Shown: positions 10,001 through 17,672 of the stretch, piece by piece | How positions within the stretch are numbered: position 1 is the stretch's first letter | Layout: the number at the start of each line of letters is the position of its first letter | Translations under genes and position numbers: made by a program | Notes under the pieces: generated by a model | What the model was told of the DNA's origin: nothing | The model's database searches: none | The model's input: the letters and a program-made list of their open reading frames with translations, nothing else | Assembly: GCA_030152105.1 (NCBI GenBank) | Contig: JASLIH010000621.1 | Coordinates: 1 to 21,658 of the forward strand | Reading direction: 5' to 3' | DNA from: Actinomycetes bacterium | Lineage (GTDB): Bacteria; Actinomycetota; CALGFH01 | Length of the DNA stretch: 21,658 nucleotides

Positions 10001-10050
10001 TGCAAAGGAGCCGTTAAGAACCCATGGCGGCCCGCAAAGAAGCCATCAAG
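10001..10050 (-). promoter_or_regulatory. Candidate KdpE-type operator array between kimA and the orphan response regulator
   Basis: Four minus-strand heptamers related to CTTnACG: CTTGATG (10050-10044), CTTTGCG (10039-10033), CTTAACG (10018-10012) and CTTTGCA (10007-10001). Start-to-start spacings are 11, 21 and 11 bp, identical to the array upstream of the kdp operon. Relative to the plus-strand regulator gene, the orientation is the same as that of the other array relative to kdp. It ends 39 bases before the -10 of the regulator gene and could also serve kimA on the other side. Binding by a KdpE-like regulator is inferred from geometry and context. Confidence 0.55.
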
Positions 10051-10088
10051 AAGCGCCGTCTGGCGCGGGTGTCCTTCCGGGACGTCCC

Positions 10089-10094
10089 TATTCT
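10089..10094 (+). promoter_or_regulatory. Putative -10 element of a leaderless promoter for the orphan response regulator
   Basis: TATTCT matches TANNNT and ends six bases before ATG 10101, predicting a leaderless transcript. No good -35 is seen 16-18 bases upstream, which would fit an activator-dependent promoter served by the heptamer array at 10001-10050. Confidence 0.5.
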
Positions 10095-10100
10095 CAGGTC

Positions 10101-10787
10101 ATGGGTGACCGGATCCTGGTGGTCGACGACGAGCCCTCGATCTTGCGCGTCGTCGCCGCCAACCTGCGCGCCCGTGGCTACGAGGCGCTGACCGCCGCCA
10201 CGGGCGAGGACGCCCTGACGGTGATCGAGGCCCAGCAGCCCGACTGCATCGTGCTCGACCTGGGCCTTCCCGACGTCGGCGGTTTGGAGGTGCTTGCCCG
10301 ACTCCGTACCTGGACGTCGATGCCGGTCGTGATTCTCACCGCCGTCGACGACGAGTACCGCAGGGCCACGGCACTCGACCTGGGCGCCGACGACTACGTC
10401 ACCAAGCCGTTCACCATGACCGACCTGCTGGCCAGGGTCCGCGGGGCGCTGCAGCACCGCCGGTCCCAGAGCCCCGACCGGCTTCGACGCGTCGAGGTCG
10501 GCCCGGTCTGTATCGACCTTGATGCCGGGCTGGTCACCAGGTGGGGGCAGCCGGTACGGCTGACCCGCACCGAGTACCGGCTCCTCGAGATACTGGCCAC
10601 CAACGAGGGCCGGCTCTGCACCAACCGCTTTCTGTCCGAACGCCTCTGGGGGGCCGGGTCCGAGCAGAAGGGCCGATCGATCGGGGACCATGTGGCCAGC
10701 CTGCGCCGCAAGCTCGACGACCCATCCGTGCCCGAGCTGCTGGTCACTGAGCCCAGCATCGGCTACCGCTTTGTCGTGCCGGCCTGA
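10101..10787 (+). CDS. Orphan OmpR/KdpE-type response regulator
   Basis: A 228-residue two-component response regulator. The receiver domain (1-118) has the acidic pocket at Asp9-Asp10-Glu11, phospho-acceptor Asp53 (VLDLGLPD), Thr80 and Lys102 (VTKPF). The winged-helix DNA-binding domain (about 128-228) shows LTRTEYRLLEIL, then SIGDHVASLRRKLDD and the wing SIGYRFV. It resembles the KdpE encoded at 12327-11629 in overall build, and is more weakly similar in the DNA-binding half. No histidine kinase gene lies next to it; KdpD is the nearest candidate partner. It is divergent from the kimA operon, and its promoter region carries the same heptamer array as kdp, so autoregulation and kimA control are plausible. 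ATG 10101 was chosen because the receiver starts there and a -10 precedes it; the open frame extends further upstream without homology. It converges on the sensor gene at 10802. Confidence 0.92.
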   Translation: MGDRILVVDDEPSILRVVAANLRARGYEALTAATGEDALTVIEAQQPDCIVLDLGLPDVGGLEVLARLRTWTSMPVVILTAVDDEYRRATALDLGADDYVTKPFTMTDLLARVRGALQHRRSQSPDRLRRVEVGPVCIDLDAGLVTRWGQPVRLTRTEYRLLEILATNEGRLCTNRFLSERLWGAGSEQKGRSIGDHVASLRRKLDDPSVPELLVTEPSIGYRFVVPA

Positions 10788-10801
10788 GGTGAGGCAGGTT
10801 C

Positions 10802-11617
10802 CTACTGGTCGTGGCTGACGGCCGGTCCGGTAGCCGCCGCCAGGGCATGGGCCACGGTGGCCAGGGCCAATCTGATGACCGGCGGGATCCACTGGCCCTC
10901 ATGGAAGGTCACGATCAGCTGGCCGACGGGCTGCCGGTGCTGGATGAGCTGGAGGACGGCCCCTTGGGAGGGTCGCACCCACCGCACCACCGGTCCCCTG
11001 GGCGGCCTCGGCCGCTCATCGAGGATGTGGCCTTCGGCGTCGAGGCGGGCAAGGCTGTCCAGGTCGATTGGGGCCTCGGGCTCGCCGATGTCGGCGACCA
11101 CGACCTCGCTGTCTGGACCGCCGCGCCGGATCACAACCCGGCGGGCGTCCAGGAGGGTGTAGATGCCTTCGGCGGCGACACGGTCAACACCCTCCTCACC
11201 AGTGGCGGCCGCGCTGGTGATCGTGTTGAGGAGGCGGATGATGCCGGCCTGGGTGTCGGCCGCGACGTTGCGTCGCCGACGCGCTCTCCCGGCGAGGCTC
11301 GCCACGATGCCGGTGCCGAACAACAGCGCGACCGTGATCACCTGGGCGACTGAGTCGATCCGTAGGGAGTGGTAGGGAGTGGTCAGGAAGAAGTCGTAGG
11401 AGAGGGCGGCCGAGAGCGCCGAGATCAGCCCGGCTGCCCGGCCACCCACGGCGGCGGTGACCACGACCACCAGGAGGTAGCCGAGCGTGACGTTCTCGAG
11501 TCCGACTGTGCCTCGGAATGGTTCGATGACGACGCCGATCAGCAGGCTGGCGACGAATCCGGCCGCCGCCCAGGCAACGCCCTCGCCGTCGATCTCCTCA
11601 GTGAACCTGCCTGCCAT
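10802..11617 (-). CDS. KdpD-like membrane sensor without kinase (DUF4118 plus GAF-like domain), copy 2
   Basis: A 271-residue paralogue of the protein at 7906-7106. They share the opening IDGEGVxWA, the segment EPFRGTxGLEN, the DUF4118 hallmark YDFFLTTPYHSL and IDSxAQVITVALL, then the GAF-like part VDRVAAEGIYTLLDARRVVIRR. There are four hydrophobic helices in the first 115 residues, then an arginine-rich linker and a soluble domain. No ATPase, USP, HisKA or HATPase segment is present. ATG 11617 lies 11 bases after the kdpE stop and has GGGAG six bases upstream. The frame is open further upstream, but that part overlaps kdpE and has no homology. It is the last gene of the kdp operon, so it should be co-induced at low potassium. 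Its function is not known; a modulator of KdpD/KdpE or a separate turgor or redox sensor is inference. Confidence 0.87.
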   Translation of the reverse strand: MAGRFTEEIDGEGVAWAAAGFVASLLIGVVIEPFRGTVGLENVTLGYLLVVVVTAAVGGRAAGLISALSAALSYDFFLTTPYHSLRIDSVAQVITVALLFGTGIVASLAGRARRRRNVAADTQAGIIRLLNTITSAAATGEEGVDRVAAEGIYTLLDARRVVIRRGGPDSEVVVADIGEPEAPIDLDSLARLDAEGHILDERPRPPRGPVVRWVRPSQGAVLQLIQHRQPVGQLIVTFHEGQWIPPVIRLALATVAHALAAATGPAVSHDQ

Positions 11618-11628
11618 ACCGGGCTCCC

Positions 11629-12327
11629 TCACGGCTGATACCGGTAGCCCATGCCCAGCTCGGTGAGCAGGTGGCGGGGGCGTGCGGGATTCGGCTCCAG
11701 CTTGCGTCTGAGCTGGGCCATGTACTGACGGAGGTAGTGGGTCTCGTCGACGTATTTCGGCCCCCAGATCCTCAGCAGCAGCTCTCGCTGGCTGACCAGC
11801 TTGCCGGGATTCCTGACTAGCTGCTCGAGTAGTTGCCATTCGGTCGGTGTCAGGCGCAGATCGGCCGGCGGGCGCAGGCCGTCGGTGGCCGCGGCGCTGG
11901 TGACGCGATGGGCTTGCAGGTCGACCAGGTAATCGCCGATCCGGACGCAGGGTGCCTCGTCGCCGGCTGGCACACGGCGGGTGACCGCCCGCAGGCGGGC
12001 CAGTAGCTCGTCGATACTGAACGGCTTGGTGACGTAGTCGTCGGCGCCGGCGTCGAGGGCGTCGACCTTGGCGGCGCTCTGGCTGCGCCCGGACAGGATG
12101 ATGATGGGGACCGCGGTCCAGCCTCGCAGCCCCCGGATGACGTCGATGCCGTCCATGTCGGGAAGTCCCAGGTCGAGCACCACGATGTCCGGCACCGCCT
12201 TGGCGGCCGCGGCAAGCGCCGCGTGGCCGTCGGCGGCGGTGACGACGTCGTAGGAGCGGGCGGCCAGGTTGATCCGCAGGGCGCGCAGAATCTGGGGTTC
12301 GTCGTCAACGACCAGCACGCGGGTCAT
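11629..12327 (-). CDS. kdpE: KdpE response regulator
   Basis: A 232-residue OmpR-family regulator. The receiver pocket is Asp8-Asp9-Glu10, the phospho-acceptor Asp52 (VVLDLGLPD) and Lys101 (VTKPF). The C-terminal winged helix contains LTPTEWQLLEQLVRNPGKLVSQRELL, the recognition-helix region THYLRQYMAQLRRKLE and the wing GMGYRYQP. This last pattern is the classic KdpE one. ATG 12327 overlaps the kdpD stop by four bases, so the two are translationally coupled. It should be phosphorylated by KdpD at low potassium and activate the operon from the heptamer array near 19697-19746. Confidence 0.95.
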   Translation of the reverse strand: MTRVLVVDDEPQILRALRINLAARSYDVVTAADGHAALAAAAKAVPDIVVLDLGLPDMDGIDVIRGLRGWTAVPIIILSGRSQSAAKVDALDAGADDYVTKPFSIDELLARLRAVTRRVPAGDEAPCVRIGDYLVDLQAHRVTSAAATDGLRPPADLRLTPTEWQLLEQLVRNPGKLVSQRELLLRIWGPKYVDETHYLRQYMAQLRRKLEPNPARPRHLLTELGMGYRYQP

Positions 12328-14897
12328 GGCGCGACCTGGGAGGGCGTCGTTGGCAGTGACGGCGCAGGTGGGTGCTTCCCCCCGCTCGGCAGGCTGACGA
12401 TCATGGTGAGCCCTCCACCCGGCGTCTCCTGGGGTGTCAGGCTTCCACCCATCGCTTCGGTCAGGCCGCGGGACAGGGCGAGTCCGAGCCCGACGCCGGT
12501 GGTGTTGTCGGTGTCGCCGAGGCGTTGGAACGGAGCGAACATCTGGTCTCGGTGCTCGGGCGCGATGCCGGGTCCATGGTCCACGACGTGAAGTTCGATC
12601 CGGTCGCCCAGCGTGCTGGCGCTCAGGAGCGGCGGGTTGCCGGGCGGGCTGTGCCGAAGCGCGTTGGCGATGAGGTTGGCGACGACCCGTTCCAGGAGGG
12701 CGGCGTCGGCCAGGCAGTCAGGCAGGTCCTCGGGGAGCCGGATCGCGACGTCGTGGCCCCCGGGCCCGAGGTCGTCCAGGGCGAGTGGGATGATCTCATC
12801 GAGCGCGACTGGCCGGACGAACACGCTGAGCGCTCCTGCCTGCAGCCGGCTCAGATCAAGCAGGTTCTCCACCAGCCGGATCAGCCGGTCCAGGGACTCG
12901 TCGGCGGTGGCCAACAGCTCGTCGCGGTCGTGCGGTGTCCAGGTGACCTCGTGGCTGCGGAGGCTGCCGACCGCCGCCTTGGCTGAGGCGAGCGGGCTGC
13001 GCAGGTCGTGGCTGACGGCGGCAAGCAGGGCGGTGCGCATGCGGTCGGCCTCGACCGCGCCCTGTCCCTGTTCGGCCTGCTGAGTGAGCCGCTGGTGTTC
13101 CAGCGCCGTGGCCGCCTGCGCCGCGAACGCGCTCAGCACCCGGAGGTCCTCTGGACGGGGGGCAGGCCCGGTGGCGGCCAGGGTCACGGTCTCGCTGACC
13201 GGCACCTGCACGTCGGCCTCGCCGGGCGTGGCCGGGGGGGCCTGCCCGACCGCGGCGGCGACCTGCCAGCCGGTGTCGTCGAGCTGGCCGGTCGGGCGTT
13301 CGAGCAGGCTCACCGTGGCCAGCCCGAACGTCTCCCGGAGCTGGTCGAGCAAGGCGGCCAGCGGGTTCGCGCCCTGCAGCACGCTGCCGGCCAGGGTGGC
13401 GAGCGTGGCCGCCTCCGCGGCCGCCCGGGCCGCCTCCCGGGTTCGGCGGGCGGCCCGCTCCACGACAGCGCTGACGGCAGCGGCGACGACGACGAAGACC
13501 AGGAGCGCGAGCACGTTGTTCCGCTCAGCGATGGTGAAGGTGCCCACCGGCGGCGTGAAGTACCAGTTGAGCAGCAGGCTGGCGGCGACGGCGGCGGCCA
13601 GCGCCGGGTAGAAGCCGCCGACGAGGGCGACCCCGACCACCAGGAGCAGGTAGAGCAGGATCTCGCTCGACAGGTTCAGCCCGGCCTGCAGCCCCGTCAG
13701 GACCATGGTGAGCAAGGGCAGCCCGATGGCGGCGACCACGGCGCCCTGGAGCCGGCGGCGCGTGGTGAGTCCGCTGCCCAGCAGCTTCGGCAGCCGAGGC
13801 CCGTGGTGGCCGCTGGCCTCCTGGTGGGTGACCATGTGCACGTCGATCGGTCCCGACAGCCGGGTGATGGTCGCGCCGATCCCCTCGCCGGCCAGGAAGG
13901 TCTCCAGCCGGCCGCGGCGGCTGGCGCCGAGGATGATCTGGGTGGCGTTCTTGGCGCGGGCGAATTCCAGCAGCGTCCGTGCGACGTCGTCGCCGACGAC
14001 CTGGTGGTAGCTGCCACCGAGCGATTCGATCAGGGTTCGCTGGCGGGCCAGCTCGGCCGGGTCGGCGCCAGTCAGCTCGTCGCTGCTGGCGGCGTGGACG
14101 GCGAGCAGCTGCGCCCCGGAGGTTCGGGCGGCGACCCGGGCCGCCCGGCGGATCAGCGTCTCGCCCTCCGGGCCACCGGTCAGCGCGACCACGATGCGCT
14201 CGCGTGCTTCCCATGGTTGGGTGATGCCGTGCTCGTTACGGTAGCGCTGAAGGCCTTCGTCCACCCGCTCGATAACCCACAGCAGCGCGAGCTCGCGGAG
14301 GGCGGTCAGGTTGCCGGTGCGGAAGTAGTTCGTCAGTGCGGCGTCGATCTTCTCAGCAGGGTAGATGTTGCCGTGCGCCATGCGGCGGCGCAGGGCCTCC
14401 GGGGTGATGTCGACAAGTTCGATCTGGGTGGCGCGGCGGACCACCTCGTCGGGGATCCTCTCGCGTTGCTTGACGCCCGTGATGCGCTCGACCACGTCGT
14501 TGAGCGACTCCAGGTGCTGGACGTTGACGGTGCTGATCACGGTGATGCCGGCGTCGAGCAGCTCCTCGACGTCCTGCCAGCGCTTGTCGTGCTTGGAGCC
14601 GGGGATGTTGCTGTGGGCGAGCTCGTCGACGAGCGCCACCTGCGGCCGGCGGGCGAGGACGGCGTCGAGGTCCATCTCGGTGAAGGTCGCCCCGCGGTAG
14701 GTGATGGTGCGTCGCGGGACGACCTCGAGGCCGCGGAGCATCTCCTCGGTCTTCAGCCGACCGTAGGTCTCGACATAGGCGACGACGACGTCACTGCCGC
14801 GGGCCTTGCGCCGCTGCCCCTCGCCCAGCATGGCGTAGGTCTTGCCGGCCCCGGGGGCCATCCCGAGGTACACGCGCAGGGTCCCGCGGGTGGTCAC
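12324..14897 (-). CDS. kdpD: KdpD sensor histidine kinase
   Basis: An 857-residue potassium-responsive sensor kinase. The N-terminal KdpD domain has Walker A GMAPGAGKT (12-20) and Walker B VALVDELAH (87-95). The universal-stress domain (about 233-360) has ILGASRRGR (322-330). DUF4118 helices span about 385-485, with NWYFTPPVGTF. A GAF-like region lies at about 500-600. HisKA has His630 in AVSHDLRSPL. The HATPase has an N box (741-751), G1 DHGPGIAP (773-780) and G2 GVGLGLALSR (801-810). All catalytic elements are intact and the length is close to that of E. coli KdpD. The start is GTG 14897, two bases after the kdpB stop; no Shine-Dalgarno is visible, so coupling to kdpB is likely. A longer in-frame start at 14987 would overlap kdpB by 88 bases and adds no homology. 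Confidence 0.95.
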   Translation of the reverse strand: MTTRGTLRVYLGMAPGAGKTYAMLGEGQRRKARGSDVVVAYVETYGRLKTEEMLRGLEVVPRRTITYRGATFTEMDLDAVLARRPQVALVDELAHSNIPGSKHDKRWQDVEELLDAGITVISTVNVQHLESLNDVVERITGVKQRERIPDEVVRRATQIELVDITPEALRRRMAHGNIYPAEKIDAALTNYFRTGNLTALRELALLWVIERVDEGLQRYRNEHGITQPWEARERIVVALTGGPEGETLIRRAARVAARTSGAQLLAVHAASSDELTGADPAELARQRTLIESLGGSYHQVVGDDVARTLLEFARAKNATQIILGASRRGRLETFLAGEGIGATITRLSGPIDVHMVTHQEASGHHGPRLPKLLGSGLTTRRRLQGAVVAAIGLPLLTMVLTGLQAGLNLSSEILLYLLLVVGVALVGGFYPALAAAVAASLLLNWYFTPPVGTFTIAERNNVLALLVFVVVAAAVSAVVERAARRTREAARAAAEAATLATLAGSVLQGANPLAALLDQLRETFGLATVSLLERPTGQLDDTGWQVAAAVGQAPPATPGEADVQVPVSETVTLAATGPAPRPEDLRVLSAFAAQAATALEHQRLTQQAEQGQGAVEADRMRTALLAAVSHDLRSPLASAKAAVGSLRSHEVTWTPHDRDELLATADESLDRLIRLVENLLDLSRLQAGALSVFVRPVALDEIIPLALDDLGPGGHDVAIRLPEDLPDCLADAALLERVVANLIANALRHSPPGNPPLLSASTLGDRIELHVVDHGPGIAPEHRDQMFAPFQRLGDTDNTTGVGLGLALSRGLTEAMGGSLTPQETPGGGLTMIVSLPSGGKHPPAPSLPTTPSQVAP

Positions 14898-14899
14898 GG

Positions 14900-17002
14900 T
14901 CAGGCGCCCAGGAGGTTGTGGATGACGAGGTCGACCAGCTTGATGCCGATGAAGGGGGCGATGATGCCGCCGAACCCGTACAGCCACACGTTGCGGCGCA
15001 GGAGGGCGTTCGCGCCGACGGGGCGGTAGTGCACCCCGCGCAGGGCGAGGGGGATCAGCAGCGGGATGATCAGCGCGTTGAAGATGACCGCGCTCATGAT
15101 CGCCGACAGCGGGGTGCCCAGCCGCATGATGTTGAGCTGGTCCAGCGGGCCGGTGGGGTCGCCGGCGACCGCGTAGGTGGCGGCGAACATCGCCGGCAGG
15201 ATGGCGAAGTACTTGGCGACGTCGTTGGCGATCGAGAAGGTGGTCAGCGCGCCCCGGGTGATCAGCAGCTGCTTGCCGACCTCGACGATCTCGATCAGCT
15301 TGGTCGGATTGGAGTCCAGATCGATCATGTTCCCGGCTTCGCGGGCGGCCTGGGTGCCGGTGTTCATCGTCACCCCGACGTCGGCCTGGGCGAGGGCAGG
15401 CGCGTCGTTGGTCCCGTCGCCGGTCATGGCAACCATCCGCCCGTCGGCCTGCTGCTCCTTGATCAGGTCGAGCTTGGCCTCCGGGGTCGCCTCGGCCAGG
15501 AAGCCATCCACCCCGGCCTCGTCGGCGATCGTCGCCGCGGTCAGCCGGTTGTCGCCGGTGATCATGATCGTCTTGATGCCCATGCGGCGCAGCTCGTCGA
15601 AGCGCTCGCGGATGCCGCCCTTGACGATGTCCTTGAGGTGTACCACGCCCAGCGCGCGGACGCCGTCGGCGACCACCAGCGGGGTGCCGCCGCTGCGGGC
15701 GATCTCCTCCACCATCGGCTCCAGCTGGTCGGGCACGGTGCCGCCCTGGGCGGTGACCCAGTCGACCACCGCGTCGGTGGCGCCCTTGCGGATGCGGCGG
15801 CCGTTCAGGTCGGCACCCGACATGCGGGTGGTGGCGCTGAAGGGGATGAACTCCGCCTTACGGTCCAGCAGTTCGCGACCGCGCAGGCCGTACCGCTCCT
15901 TCGCCAGTACCACGATCGAGCGGCCCTCTGGCGTCTCATCCAACAGCGAAGAGAGCTGCGCCGCGTCGGCCAGCTCATCGACCGGCACGCCAGGGAGGGG
16001 CAGGAACTCGGTCGCCTGGCGGTTGCCGAAGGTGATGGTGCCGGTCTTGTCCAGGAGCAGCACGTCGACGTCGCCGGACGCCTCCACCGCCCGGCCGGAC
16101 ATGGCGAGCACGTTGCGGCGCACCAGCCGATCCATGCCGGCGATCCCGATGGCCGACAGCAGCGCCCCGATGGTGGTCGGGATGAGGGCCACCAGCAGCG
16201 CGATCAGCGTGGTCGTGGACGCGGCGGTCTGGGCGAACAGCGCGAACGGCCGCAGCGACACCACGATCACCAGGAACACCGCGGTCATCGCGGCCAGCAG
16301 GATGTTCAGCGCGATCTCGTTCGGGGTCTTGCGCCGGTCGGCGCCCTCGACCAGGGCGATCATGCGGTCCAGGAAGCTCTTGCCCGGCTCGGCGGTGATC
16401 TCGACCACGATCCGGTCCGACAGCACCTGCGTGCCGCCCGTGACCGCGCTGCGGTCGCCGCCCGCCTCGCGGATCACCGGCGCGGACTCACCGGTGATGG
16501 CCGACTCGTCGACCGAGGCGATGCCGTCGACGACCGTCCCGTCGCTGGGGATCATCTCGCCGGCCTCGACCACGACCACGTCCCCGCGACGGAGCTCGGA
16601 CGCGCGCCGCTGGCCGCCGTCCAGCAGCCGGGCGGTGGTGTCGGTGCGCAAAGACCGCAGCGCGGCCGCCTGGGCCTTGCCACGACCCTCGGCGAGTGCC
16701 TCGGCGAAGTTGGCGAACACCACTGTCAGCCACAGCCAGACGCTGACCGTGAAGGTGAACCACCAGGGCTCGTTGCCGCCGCCCAGCGGGCCGCCCCCGA
16801 ACGCCTGGATCAGCCAGGCCACGGTGGTGATGGCCGCGCCGATCTCCACCACGAACATCACCGGGTTGCGGATCTGCACACGCGGGTCCAGCTTGGCGAA
16901 GCTCGGCCAGATAGCGGCGCGCAGGATTGCCGGCTCGAAGATCGACCGGGGTGCCGACGCCGCAGACCGCGGCGCCTGCTCGGGTTGGATGGTTGTGGTC
17001 AT
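14900..17002 (-). CDS. kdpB: Potassium-transporting P-type ATPase subunit KdpB
   Basis: The 700-residue catalytic subunit of the KdpFABC pump in the cytoplasmic membrane. The actuator domain has TGES (170-173), whose serine is the inhibitory phosphorylation site in E. coli. The phosphorylation motif DKTGTIT is at 318-324 (Asp318). The hinge and metal-site region [17 protein letters not shown] and the KdpB-typical [25 protein letters not shown] follow. Length agrees with the family (about 680). ATG 17002 overlaps the kdpC stop by four bases; AAGGAG lies about 11 bases upstream. It is placed after kdpC rather than before it, which is the reverse of the usual order. Confidence 0.97.
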   Translation of the reverse strand: MTTTIQPEQAPRSAASAPRSIFEPAILRAAIWPSFAKLDPRVQIRNPVMFVVEIGAAITTVAWLIQAFGGGPLGGGNEPWWFTFTVSVWLWLTVVFANFAEALAEGRGKAQAAALRSLRTDTTARLLDGGQRRASELRRGDVVVVEAGEMIPSDGTVVDGIASVDESAITGESAPVIREAGGDRSAVTGGTQVLSDRIVVEITAEPGKSFLDRMIALVEGADRRKTPNEIALNILLAAMTAVFLVIVVSLRPFALFAQTAASTTTLIALLVALIPTTIGALLSAIGIAGMDRLVRRNVLAMSGRAVEASGDVDVLLLDKTGTITFGNRQATEFLPLPGVPVDELADAAQLSSLLDETPEGRSIVVLAKERYGLRGRELLDRKAEFIPFSATTRMSGADLNGRRIRKGATDAVVDWVTAQGGTVPDQLEPMVEEIARSGGTPLVVADGVRALGVVHLKDIVKGGIRERFDELRRMGIKTIMITGDNRLTAATIADEAGVDGFLAEATPEAKLDLIKEQQADGRMVAMTGDGTNDAPALAQADVGVTMNTGTQAAREAGNMIDLDSNPTKLIEIVEVGKQLLITRGALTTFSIANDVAKYFAILPAMFAATYAVAGDPTGPLDQLNIMRLGTPLSAIMSAVIFNALIIPLLIPLALRGVHYRPVGANALLRRNVWLYGFGGIIAPFIGIKLVDLVIHNLLGA

Positions 17003-17652
17003 CGCAGTGGGAACTCCTTGTCAACGGCGAGGTTCAGGCCGAGCACGTTCACGCCCGGCTCGCCGAGCACTCCCAGCGCACGCGCGTCGGTCTGCTGGCG
17101 GATCAGCGCCAGCACCCGGTCTAGTGGCGCCTTGCGCACCGCGGCGATGCGGTTGGCCTGGATGCGGGCGTTCGCGGCCGAGATGTGCGGGTCGACCCCC
17201 GAGGCGGAGTCGGTGACGGCGTCGACCGGCACCCCATCGGCGGTCAGCCCTGGCGTGAAGGGCCGCTCCAACGCCAGGTAGCTGTCCAGGTTCGCCTTGA
17301 CCTGGTCGGCGAGGTCCTTCTGGTTGGGGCCGAGATTGGCGAAGAACGTGACGTTGGCCGAGTAGCCGCTCTGCGAGGGGCGGCTCTGGAACCAGGCCGG
17401 GTCGGCCTCGAGCACCGGCTCGCCGTCCTCGTCCATCTTCGGCTGGCCGCTGGCGTCCAGCACCGGCTTGCGGAAGTCCTGGCCGATCAGCTGCGAGCCG
17501 ACCACCTTGCCGTCACGCTCGACCTGGCTGCCGTTGGCCTGGTCATTGAAGGCGACCTGGGCCACGCCGGTCATCACGAGTGGGTAGACCAGGCCGAGGC
17601 CGATGGTCAGCACCACAATGGCGACGACCGATCCGACGATGTCTCTGCGCAC
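16999..17652 (-). CDS. kdpC: Potassium-transporting ATPase subunit KdpC
   Basis: A 217-residue accessory subunit with one N-terminal membrane helix (about 8-30) and a periplasmic-side domain. Family marks are [10 protein letters not shown] (51-60), WFQSRPS (87-93) and the C-terminal [20 protein letters not shown] region. Between the first two marks is an acidic stretch (about 61-86, containing [13 protein letters not shown]) that E. coli KdpC lacks. The start is GTG 17652, with GGAGG five bases upstream and 20 bases after the kdpA stop. The frame stays open to 17898, but that part overlaps kdpA. KdpC associates with KdpA and KdpB and affects ATP affinity of the complex. Confidence 0.95.
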   Translation of the reverse strand: MRRDIVGSVVAIVVLTIGLGLVYPLVMTGVAQVAFNDQANGSQVERDGKVVGSQLIGQDFRKPVLDASGQPKMDEDGEPVLEADPAWFQSRPSQSGYSANVTFFANLGPNQKDLADQVKANLDSYLALERPFTPGLTADGVPVDAVTDSASGVDPHISAANARIQANRIAAVRKAPLDRVLALIRQQTDARALGVLGEPGVNVLGLNLAVDKEFPLR

Positions 17653-17672
17653 TGCTGCCTCCGCGGGCTTGG

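Noticed and set aside
9904..10005. Longer KimA-like start at 10005 or 9963
   Set aside because: No ribosome binding site, would run through the palindrome and reach the heptamer array, and adds residues unlike KimA.
13008..15029. Long plus-strand open frame (673 codons) opposite kdpD
   Set aside because: It is an antisense shadow of kdpD in GC-rich DNA: low-complexity Gly/Arg/Gln/Asp-rich translation, no domain, while the minus strand encodes an intact kinase.
14918..17281. Long plus-strand open frame (787 codons) opposite kdpB and kdpC
   Set aside because: Same codon-bias shadow; the translation has no recognisable fold and the opposite strand has every KdpB motif.
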